Below, piece by piece: positions 56,881 to 64,000 of a stretch of 64,000 nt of DNA; position 1 is the first letter of the stretch; every line of letters begins with the position of its first letter. This stretch comes from Conchocele bisecta (Eukaryota; Mollusca; Bivalvia; Lucinida; Thyasiridae). The position numbers were made by a program, and so were the translations under genes. The DNA is taken from positions 31,554,462-31,618,461 of the forward strand of contig CM055271.1 of NCBI GenBank assembly GCA_029237695.1. Reading direction: 5' to 3'. Under the pieces are notes generated by a model that made no database searches, was not told the DNA's origin, and was given only the letters and a program-made list of their open reading frames with translations.

Positions 56881-57656
56881 TATATACCCCTCTAAATGGT
56901 AAATGATTTGATATTTTCCGAGCACGATGTTCGATTATTTCTCCCAACTTATGTGGGCACTGACTCACATGTTTTAACACAGCTGTCTTTCAGGTTGTCT
57001 CAGTGATTGATTAATTGGTTTATTTGATACGGACTGTCGACAGCTGAGGCCATTTTAGGTGTCAAATCCCATTGTTATATGACTGCCGTTGTTTGACATT
57101 GCTCTAGCGTGTGCTATAGTAATGCTCATTCCGGGGCCAAGCCAACAACTACGTAATGCATGTATTTCATGGCATTACTGGAACGCGTCATTACGTCAGC
57201 ACAACAGTTCACAACGTGTCACAGTGAAATTTTTAAATTGATGTGGCTGCATCACGCGACGTGTACTTCGGCCCAGGAACATATATGTAAATCAGCTATT
57301 TGAATGGAGCAGATCATCAAAGTACCGAAACTACTGCTATATGCTCAAATTACATGATATTTCGGACGGAAATGTAACAATAACGTTCGACCATGTCCAG
57401 CCGTGGGTAAACGTTTGCTGTGGCCCGAGGGAACTGTTTGAACCCGCGGCCTACGGCCTTGGGATTCAAACAGTTCGCTCGTGCCACAGCAAACGGTTAC
57501 CCACGTCTGGACATGGTCAAACCTTATATTTTTCGCTTGCTGTGATGGGGAAAATCTGTGATGTGACTGTGACGAGTCTCAGTGATTGAAATAAATTGTC
57601 GTCATAGACTTTTCTTTGTAACTATGCTATTTGCGAACTTAAAACAACAATAATCA
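56881..57656. other. Region downstream of XAB2 with a direct-repeat block and a palindrome
   Basis: 57085-57200 shares 'taatgctcattccgggg', 'aagcca' and 'acctacgtaatgcatgt'-type phrases with 58305-58440, so similar blocks lie on either side of the last XAB2 exon. 57383-57523 is a GC-richer imperfect palindrome (accatgtccag…gtaaacgtttgctgtgg and inverse) seen once. No gene is recognised. Confidence 0.45.
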
Positions 57657-57873
57657 GGGAGCCGTTTCACTAAACTTTGTACGACTAAAATGTTCGTAAA
57701 TGCACAATTATGATAGTCTGTAAATTTCAAATAAACATTTTGTCTTGTAAACAATTATTGAATTTACATTTATTGAGCATAGGCTGCATATGCAAATTGA
57801 ATTTTCCAGATGATCCTAAATTTACACTTAATACGAACATTTTAGTCGTACAAAGTTTAGTGAAACAGGTCCC
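57657..57873. mobile_element. Family B MITE in the XAB2 3' region
   Basis: 'gccgtttcactaaactttgt' to 'aaagtttagtgaaacagg'. One half of the central palindrome is deleted. It ends 24 bases beyond the XAB2 stop codon and so probably forms part of the 3' untranslated region. Confidence 0.8.
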
Positions 57874-57897
57874 AGTAAGCCAGTCAGCAAGCGAGTC

Positions 57898-57968
57898 TCA
57901 GTCGTCCTCATCGGGCTTCAGTTCCCCGAACACCTCGGTTGGAATCGTCTGTTGTTGTACCTCCATCT
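57898..57968 (-). CDS. XAB2: XAB2/SYF1 last coding exon
   Basis: The exon follows 'tttacttgcag' and holds 22 complete codons plus the TGA stop at 57898-57900. It starts by completing a glutamate codon split across the intron and ends in an acidic tail (…GELKPDEDD). The motif PTEVFGELK corresponds to the conserved C-terminal end of animal XAB2. In phase it follows exon 59292-59398. XAB2/SYF1 is a nuclear HAT-repeat scaffold of the NineTeen-related complex, acting in pre-mRNA splicing and transcription-coupled repair. The assignment rests on the combined match of all five exons. Confidence 0.9.
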
Positions 57969-57992
57969 CTGCAAGTAAACGTCACAATGTCA

Positions 57993-58228
57993 TCAATATA
58001 TGTGGCTTATGCGTTTTGCGACCAGTGCAGATCCAGATCAGACTGAAAACTGTAATTGCACAGTCTGATCAGGATCTTCACTGCTCGCCATTCCATCAAT
58101 GAAACACCCGTCATGCTTCTAATAAATAATGCACATCATTATCAGGCTACAATAGTATGCTATTTGATCAGGATCTACACTGGTCACAAATCCCATAAGC
58201 CCCATTTCTCCAGTCACAGCCACATAAA
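57993..58228. mobile_element. Family E MITE in XAB2 intron
   Basis: 'tatgtggcttatgcgttttgcg' to 'tttctccagtcacagccacata'. The left end is about 25 bases upstream of the last exon's acceptor. Confidence 0.78.
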
Positions 58229-58495
58229 GTTTTCAAGCTCACACAAGGTAAATGGTATGATTGAAATAAAAGTCTGATTCCACTACATTATTAGTTATTG
58301 TTACAGCGCGTGCTGTTTGACCATGGCTGTAGACACTGCTAATGCTCATTCCGGGGAAAAGCCAGCACCTACGTAATGCATGTGTCTCATGACGTTACTA
58401 GAATGCGCCATTAAACACCAGACCAGTTCACACCAGACCTATCGGCGAGGGGATAATACCTACTCATGTAGTGGAATAACACCTTTATTTCAGTA

Positions 58496-58796
58496 TAATT
58501 CCAGCACAACAATATTTACACAATTCCCTAACATTTGATTGGTCCGTAGCAAGTCTCTGTCCAAAATTTATATCCCAGTAAACTCCATGCCAAACTACTT
58601 TCCATAACCGTCAGGCGCAGTTAAAATAATTCTTAAGAAAACGGAAAATAAACACATTTTCTTGATGAATTTATTTCAACTGCTGGAATTATAAGGAATG
58701 AATGGCATTTTTGTGGAATTTCTCGGGGATATGAACTTGGAAAAGTTTATACCCCGACAAATTCCACAAAAAGGCCATCTTTTTCATTCCTATAAT
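58496..58796. mobile_element. Family D element in XAB2 intron
   Basis: 'aattccagcacaacaatattta' to 'ggccat…attcctataata'. The hairpin turn is shortened because the 'tcgcgggaatactgg' part is deleted. Confidence 0.8.
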
Positions 58797-58889
58797 ATAT
58801 TTTGAATGTTCAGTTTAGAGAGGTTCCACTGTACAGCTCCGTCATATTGACTTCCCATCCCAGTCTAGAAAGGTTCCACTGAATACTGC

Positions 58890-58955
58890 GATACTGACCT
58901 TCGACCTACTCGTCATGATCGCTAGAGTAATCTTTAAGCCCGTCATAATTGACCC
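58890..58955 (-). pseudogene. Decayed duplicate of an XAB2 exon end
   Basis: About 60 bases match the 3' end and donor of the exon at 59292-59398 (atactgaccttcgacct, then cgctagagtaatcttt against cgctggagtaatcttc). In the exon's frame it contains a TAG just before the donor. The preceding family F scrap is also shared, so exon end and MITE end were copied together. It lies in the intron between the last two exons. Confidence 0.75.
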
Positions 58956-59291
58956 CACATTTGTTTCTTTTTTTTCCCTTTTTTTATCACATGCGATAGT
59001 CTTTTTTTTTATTAATCTTTAATGCTCGTTGTTACATGTATATAATACATAACATACAATCATACACATAGTTGACATGGTCAAAATAATATAGTGTACA
59101 CATGTATGCTTAAAGAAAAAAAAAGAACGCGATCTGACAAATTGTGCAGATATGCATGTAACAATGAGTTTTAATTTTTTAAAGTGGTCTATATAGGCTA
59201 TTGGATTATTGGATTGGGGGTAGGTGTATTTATATCGGAAGGTATAAATTGTTCCTGGCTGCACAGTTTAGAGAGGTTTGACTGTACTGAC

Positions 59292-59398
59292 CTTCGACCT
59301 GTTCATCCTCGTCGCTGGAGTAATCTTCGTCAATGTTGATCTCGTCGGGGTTGGTTGTCTTGGTCAGGTCTCCTAGCTCCTCGTCTGTCGTGTTACTC
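59292..59398 (-). CDS. XAB2: XAB2/SYF1 penultimate exon
   Basis: 107 bases: one base completing an arginine codon, 35 codons, and one base of a split glutamate codon. Acceptor 'atccacctccag|g' and donor 'gaag|gtcagt'. The product is strongly acidic (TNPDEINIDEDYSSDEDEQ), matching the acidic segment after the conserved LFVRS box of XAB2. The donor is followed within a few bases by the inverted end of a family F MITE. Confidence 0.92.
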
Positions 59399-59969
59399 CT
59401 GGAGGTGGATTGCTTTTATCATCAATTTGTTCACTTTTCAATATGGCATGTATATGCTATGGTTAACTCTTCAGGGTTGATACAAACTTTCACTAGCAAA
59501 ATTTAAGGGTTTTGTAAGGGTTTTTCAAGACATTTAATTTCAAATTTAAGGACTTTTTTCTTTAAAATGACCCAATTATTTAGCCAGAGCCGATTTTGGC
59601 CATTGTATTTAAGGCTGGTGTCGTTTAGACCAATTAATTGAATTTGGTGTTGGTGTTAATGGTTAATATTCAAAGGTTATTATTGTTTTTCAAGGGTTTT
59701 TCAAGTCAGATGTCAAATTCAAGGGTTTTTCAAGACCTGTCCTCTTACAATGTTAGTTTTCTCAGCAAAAACATGATTTGACAGCAGTTTAAAATCTTCG
59801 ATTTTAAAGTGCTGTCAAATCATGTTTTCCAATGGAAATTATTTTAAAGTATCGCCAATTATGTTTGCATTGAAAAAGATAAACAATAAAACAATATTAT
59901 TTTTCCTTAAGAAGCCAAGCAAATCTGAAATCTGAGCAGACAACAAGTTCCCGTTTCCCGCCGTTTTAC
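59399..59969. other. XAB2 intron with low-complexity and family 1 MITE remnant
   Basis: Repeated 'aagggtttttcaag' phrases lie near 59505-59735. From about 59745 to 59960, 'aaaaacatgatttgacagcag' with inverse, then 'gagcagacaacaag', match family 1. The MITE's outer end runs into the donor of the upstream exon. Confidence 0.6.
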
Positions 59970-60081
59970 CTGACGAAGAGAATGCCCTTGTCAGGCCGCG
60001 TCTGGTCCTTCATGGATTCCTCGGCCAGCTGTCTCGCCTTCTCCTCCAACTTCTGCATCTCGTCCGGTTCCGTGGACGTCA
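59970..60081 (-). CDS. XAB2: XAB2/SYF1 exon with LFVR box
   Basis: 112 bases: two bases completing a valine, 36 codons, two bases of a split arginine. Acceptor 'aattgttcacag|tg', donor 'gtcag|gtaaaa'. It encodes a charged coiled-coil-like stretch (MQKLEEKARQLAEES) and then the conserved RPDKGILFVR segment that immediately follows the HAT-repeat region in XAB2. Phase agrees with both neighbours. Confidence 0.93.
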
Positions 60082-60109
60082 CTGTGAACAATTGAAACCC
60101 ATAAATCCA

Positions 60110-60286
60110 GTGGAACCTCTCTAAACCGGACACCAAGAAAACACAAGTGAGTTTCTTGGGTCATTTATCTCGGGTGATAATGTCTGTTCGTGATCGCATA
60201 GCACGCAACTACGGCTCAGAATGATCAAATGCCCAATTTACAGTGAAACCTCTCTAAGGTGTCCGGTTTAGAGAGGTTGCACTGTA
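60110..60286. mobile_element. Family F element in XAB2 intron
   Basis: 'ccagtggaacctctctaaaccgg' to 'ggtttagagaggttgcactgta', with the internal 'gtttcttgggtcatttatctcgg' and 'acagtgaaacctctctaagg'. Confidence 0.78.
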
Positions 60287-60426
60287 GATAGATAATACCC
60301 GCCGAGTGTCTTTCGATATCAAGTCCAGTTTGGAGAGGCTCCACTGCATCACAACTGATTATAATGAGAGATGATTATAACGAGTGAACATTTTTGCAAT
60401 CATACTAGGGCTGTATAGAGAATACA

Positions 60427-60670
60427 GGGGGCCCGTTTCACTAAACTTTGTACGACTAAAATATTCGTAAGTGCAAATTTAGGACCGTCTGTAAATGTCA
60501 ATTGATGGATTTACATTTATTGAGCATAGGCTGCAAATGCAGCCTATGCTCAATAAATGTAAATCCAATAATTGTTTACAAGAAAACATGGCTAATGTGA
60601 AATTTACAGACTATCATAATTTTGCACTTACAAACATTTTAGTCGTACAAAGTTTAGTGAAACGGCCCCC
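60427..60670. mobile_element. Family B MITE in XAB2 intron
   Basis: Complete copy, 'gggggcccgtttcactaaac' to 'gtttagtgaaacggccccc', centre 'cataggctgcaaatgcagcc'. Confidence 0.88.
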
Positions 60671-60744
60671 AGGCTACTGTCTTTGATATCAGGTTTAACG
60701 GGCATGGCTAGGAATTGCATAGGAGAAATCCTACAGTTCCTGAG

Positions 60745-61345
60745 CCGAGCCTGATAAACTTGATATCAACAAACACTAGGCTGGTATTCTATTTATCAGG
60801 TAACGTTTTATTTTTAAGAAATAAAACCATGGACTGTTGCATTTACAGTAGTACACAAATATTTAAACAGACCAAATGTTGTTCATACTACAGTAAATGC
60901 AACAGCCCATGGTTTTATTACTTATATTTACACTGCATTTTCTGATAGTTTCGAAGACGTAAATAACCAAAATACGGCGTTAAAATTAGGAATATTATTG
61001 TTTTACGTAATTTTTTCGCAAATCAGATCAGGTAGGGCTAATGTAATTTACTGGGATGTAAACACAATACGTTGAATGGGAGTTTCTATTATGATTTTAA
61101 GGACGCTGTAAATATTAGCCAACGATCAAATAAATAAAGAGGTTATTGTTGAAAAGAATGCAGATGTGTTTATGTTGAGTACCTACATTGACGTCATTCG
61201 GTAATGACATGTGACCCCGTACGACCTATTCAGTTTTCATTTCGTTGTAAATCAAATATTTGCATCATATACCTGATACGACATTATGTTATCATTATGC
61301 ACATAGGGGGCAAATGGCAAAGATTGTTACCTGATAAAGGATCTT
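60745..61345. repeat. Inverted-repeat segment with central palindrome
   Basis: 'aaaaccatggactgttgcattt' (60824-60845) faces 'aaatgcaacagcccatggtttt' (60895-60916). Outer phrases 'ttatcaggtaacgttttat' and 'attgttacctgataaag' are inverted, suggesting one non-autonomous element. A related phrase lies near 55600-55640. Confidence 0.5.
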
Positions 61346-61363
61346 ACATGAATGATGATGATA

Positions 61364-61571
61364 TGACCCTTACAATGCTGTAAAATTGTCGTCTGCTGTT
61401 GTTTCATATTTTATCTTTCTTGTCAATTAAAACATGGTTTGACAGCAATTTAGAATCATTTCCATTGGAAATGATTCTAAACTGCTGTAAAACCATGTTT
61501 TTGTAGAGAAAAATGGTAATTAAAAAATTAGCAGCAGACAACAGTATTTAATTAAGCATTGTAAGGGTTAA
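61364..61571. mobile_element. Family 1 MITE in XAB2 intron
   Basis: 'gacccttacaatgctg' start, 'attgtaagggttaa' end, inverted gtcgtctgctg/cagcagac, perfect inner 'tagaatcatttccattgg' palindrome. Confidence 0.86.
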
Positions 61572-61839
61572 TATATTTATTAAATGAGTTATGAAGGACA
61601 GTGACAATCACATATTTTACTGAATATTTTACTGGATTCCTGACGAATTCCTATTCAGCTAACAATTCCAATTCAGCTACAAGCAGAAGATACTGCATAA
61701 ATACATTTTCAATTTGTGCCGGTTACTAGATGAAAAACGTGTTTATCTGAAAGCTCTAAGTGGAGCTCAGCGGCATCTCATAAGGCAACCGGTGCATTTT
61801 ATGACGTGAAATATTTTACACCGGCGCGGATAATCTTAC

Positions 61840-62026
61840 CTGGGTTGTCCCCCTTGGCTGTCGTCCCCGCCCCCGCCGCAGCCAGCATCTGTGAGGACAT
61901 AAAGTCCACCTGTGTGTTGTACATAGCCTGCACGCTCCGCTTGATCCGCAACATTTCCCGCACCGTGTCCTCGTTGCCATGCTTGATCTCAAAATCCTTC
62001 CACGCCTGCCAGAAGGTCGCCGTTCT
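61840..62026 (-). CDS. XAB2: XAB2/SYF1 exon with HAT repeat
   Basis: 187 bases: 62 codons plus one base. Acceptor 'ggacattccag|aga', donor 'cccag|gtaaga'. The product begins [19 protein letters not shown], a classic HAT (half-a-TPR) helix, followed by [19 protein letters not shown], which matches the last conserved block of animal XAB2 nearly residue for residue as I know it. A variable alanine/glycine-rich linker follows. A family E MITE starts 14 bases upstream of the acceptor and supplies the region where a pyrimidine tract is expected. Confidence 0.96.
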
Positions 62027-62039
62027 CTGGAATGTCCGT

Positions 62040-62300
62040 ATATGTGGCTGTGACTGGAGAGCTTATTGGTTTTGCGACCAGTGTAGATCCAGATCAGCCT
62101 GTGCATCCGCACAGTCTGATCAGGATCTGCACTGTTCGCCATTCCATCAATGTAATGTAACGTGTTTCATGCTTCTAACAAGCTAATGATCAAATACATT
62201 TTTTGTTTTGCGACCAGTGTAGATCCAGATCCGCACAGTCTCATCTGGATCTGCACATCAATGAAATGGCCATCACATCATGCTTATAACAAGCACTATA
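62040..62300. mobile_element. Family E MITE touching the XAB2 acceptor
   Basis: It starts 'tatgtggctgtgactggag', with 'gaccagtgtagatccagatc', 'cagtctgatcaggatctgc' and 'aacaagctaatgatcaaa'. After about 62190 the 'gaccagtgtagatccagatc' block is repeated, so two partial copies may be fused. No clean right terminus is visible. Confidence 0.7.
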
Positions 62301-62317
62301 CATAAATAAACTCATAT

Positions 62318-62395
62318 GCGGCTGTGACTGGAGAAATGGCGCTTATCGGTTTTGTGCCAGTGTAGATCCAGCTCAGCCTGTGTATCTGTCTTTCT
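62318..62395. mobile_element. Family E MITE, left end only
   Basis: 'atgcggctgtgactggagaaat' to 'gtgtagatccagctcagcctg', then the match stops. Confidence 0.65.
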
Positions 62396-62830
62396 TCAAA
62401 CAAGTAATATTATACAATTATTTCGAAGGTCCGTAAATCTTGTGTACACGGACTCAAAAGACAATGATTATTTTATTATATGACTTCTGGTTTTGCTGAA
62501 ACCTGACTGACATTATGTACAAGTTTGCTTCAGTTTGCACCCATTCTTGTTTTGCTGTCAAGTGCGAAGTACATTTGTAAGCTTGTTGGTAATTGGATGA
62601 TACTATTTGTGAAGTTTTGTTCAATTCGCTCGTCGTTGAACCGTGTCATGTTTCCGTTGCGTGGTCAGTGACTCAGCACCCAGGTCAGTATCACATTTAG
62701 AATATCACTCTCGGACTCATCCAAGACTGATATTCAGGTGAATATCATATATGTCCGCAATCATGTGACCCTCTATTGGACAATCTCATTGGCTGAACTT
62801 CTCAGTCATATAATAAAGATCGTTACCTAG
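62396..62830. other. XAB2 intron, unassigned
   Basis: No repeat or coding signal is recognised. Confidence 0.4.
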
Positions 62831-63065
62831 AAATGTGGCTGTAACTGGAGAAATGGGGCTTATGGGTTTTGCGACCAGTGTAGATCCAGATCAGCCTGTG
62901 CATCCGCACAGTCTGATCAGGATCAGCACTGTTCGCCATTCTATCAATGAAACACGTTTCATGCTTCTAACAAGCTAATGATCAAATAACACATTCATGT
63001 AGCCTGATAACAATCTACATTCCCTGTTAGAAGCATAATTGGCGTTACATTGATGGAATGTGCAA
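62831..63065. mobile_element. Family E MITE in XAB2 intron
   Basis: 'aatgtggctgtaactggagaaat', 'gaccagtgtagatccagatcag', 'cagtctgatcaggatcagc', 'agcctgataacaatctacatt' and 'attgatggaatg'. The right terminal repeat is lost. Confidence 0.72.
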
Positions 63066-63455
63066 CGTGAGAAGTTAATCTATTTTTAGCACATGTGACC
63101 TTGAACTTGGTGGAACAAACCACACTTTCAATAAGTTACTTCCTTGATCATTATCAATGTACCTGTGAAGTATGGTGGAAATCGGCCGCAGATTATTCAA
63201 GTTATCGTGCGGAAAAGTGGGAAATAAAAAATGCACAGGTGACCATGAACTTGTCGGGCGGAAATAAGTTTGGACGTACAGAAGGACGAGCCTAACACAT
63301 GCCCCCAGCACCATTTAGTGTAGGGGCATACACAACAATACCTTGAATTTGAAATCAAATTTACCAAGCCCAAGAATATCACATGACAACCAATCAAATG
63401 GATTGTGATGTGGCTGATGTTTACAAGAGATGTTTGTTTACAACAGAACAGTTAC
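63066..63455. other. XAB2 intron, unassigned
   Basis: It contains a scrap with 'cacatgcccccagcacc…gtaggggcata', reminiscent of the 26700 and 43285 phrases. Short overlapping frames are not credible. Confidence 0.4.
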
Positions 63456-63555
63456 CCGTGGATCACAGATCTGGGAACAGTGGGCGTATATGGCGCGGGC
63501 GCGGTCTATCTCGCCCAACTTCCGTTCCAGGTCAGCAAATCGCAGGCACATCTCT
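63456..63555 (-). CDS. XAB2: XAB2/SYF1 exon, first one in the window
   Basis: 100 bases: one base ending a split codon and 33 codons. Acceptor 'ttttacttcacag|a', donor 'ccacgg|gtaact'. It encodes [20 protein letters not shown] and then a CSQICDP motif, the HAT-repeat block that directly precedes the FWQ.WKDFE block of animal XAB2. The two exons join in phase. Upstream exons lie beyond 64000, so the gene is partial here. Confidence 0.96.
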
Positions 63556-63613
63556 CTGTGAAGTAAAAGGTCATATTCCAACACTGTGAAACAATTTATT
63601 TATTCAATGGTGT

Positions 63614-63866
63614 TTAACCCTTTCACCCACAAGTAACTGGAATGTACTTTGATATGTGGATTTTCCAACCAATCCAATCGTCACAAAATGATTTTGAGAC
63701 AAGTCCATTGATGAAAAGGGGGTGTTTTTTTTTTTGTTGTAAAAAATATGAAAATTACTTGCAAAAAGTGCAGATCTTGATGAGACGGCTCGTCACGAGC
63801 CAGCTCATATGGATCAACACTTTTTGCCAATACCACTATACAGGCCTGTTGTGTTGGAAGGGTTAA
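63614..63866. mobile_element. Family U element in XAB2 intron
   Basis: 'taaccctttcacccacaagtaac' start, inner 'agacggctcgtcacgagccagct' palindrome and 'tgttggaagggttaa' end. It is the inverse orientation of 41865 and 50088, and now shows inverted taaccctt/aagggtta termini clearly. Confidence 0.78.
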
Positions 63867-63915
63867 TGGTGTTTAACGGCCTGTTAACAGCCGATGTCAT
63901 TTTAGGTCGTGTGTG
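63867..63915 (-). mobile_element. SINE-2 scrap
   Basis: 'tggtgtttaacggcctgttaacagc' followed by 'gatgtcattttagg', the tail-side part of SINE-2. Confidence 0.55.
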
Positions 63916-64000
63916 AACAAAAGGTCATATTCCAATACATTTGTTCAACATATTTAACCAAACATGCATCCTTTCTCAAAAACAACTCAGAATGTGACAA

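Noticed and set aside
58497..58500. Protein-coding gene in the family D elements
   Set aside because: The frames in D copies simply follow the hairpin arms and differ between copies; nothing resembles a transposase.
61816..62142. 108-codon minus-strand frame at the XAB2 exon
   Set aside because: It is the wrong phase of the true exon; the correct phase gives the conserved HAT-repeat sequence and fits the splice sites.

Overview
This window looks like animal nuclear DNA, most probably from a bivalve or other lophotrochozoan mollusc. It is AT-rich and intron-rich, and it is saturated with short inverted-repeat elements, SINE-like repeats and tandem repeats. The only host gene I can name is the 3' part of XAB2/SYF1, a splicing factor, on the minus strand between 63555 and 57898. 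The species assignment is inferred from repeat style and gene content, not proven.

Layout. 1-15.5 kb: gene-free, with foldback MITE-like elements (called here families 1, B, C, D, E, F, I, J, M, Q and S), two tandem-repeat blocks (1.1-2.2 kb) and a hAT-like non-autonomous element at 13.3 kb. 15.7-22.3 kb: one decayed DIRS-type tyrosine-recombinase retrotransposon on the minus strand (gag, reverse transcriptase/RNase H, tyrosine recombinase). It has 82-bp inverted terminal repeats, several frameshifts and a SINE inserted beside its 3' terminal repeat. 22.3-24.9 kb: a minisatellite touching the DIRS end, then unrecognised sequence. 24.9-39.0 kb: nested segmental duplications (periods near 5.5 kb and 4.0 kb) carrying repeated exon-like blocks with splice-site-like ends and X-box-like palindromes. 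Two tandem arrays of other elements lie inside (25.9-28.1 and 32.0-33.9 kb). 39.0-57.6 kb: more SINEs, MITEs, palindromes and minisatellites. 57.6-64.0 kb: the last five exons of XAB2, with MITEs filling the introns and touching several splice sites.

The XAB2 exons join in phase with no internal stop and give 191 C-terminal residues plus the stop codon; the gene continues beyond 64000. The DIRS element encodes the usual set of proteins but cannot be autonomous as it stands. Every other open frame I inspected is short and lies in a repeat, so most of the window has no convincing coding capacity. The most interesting features are the MITE contacts with XAB2 splice sites, a decayed duplicate of an XAB2 exon, a MITE whose internal 21-bp segment has expanded into a minisatellite, and the duplicated exon-like/X-box blocks.
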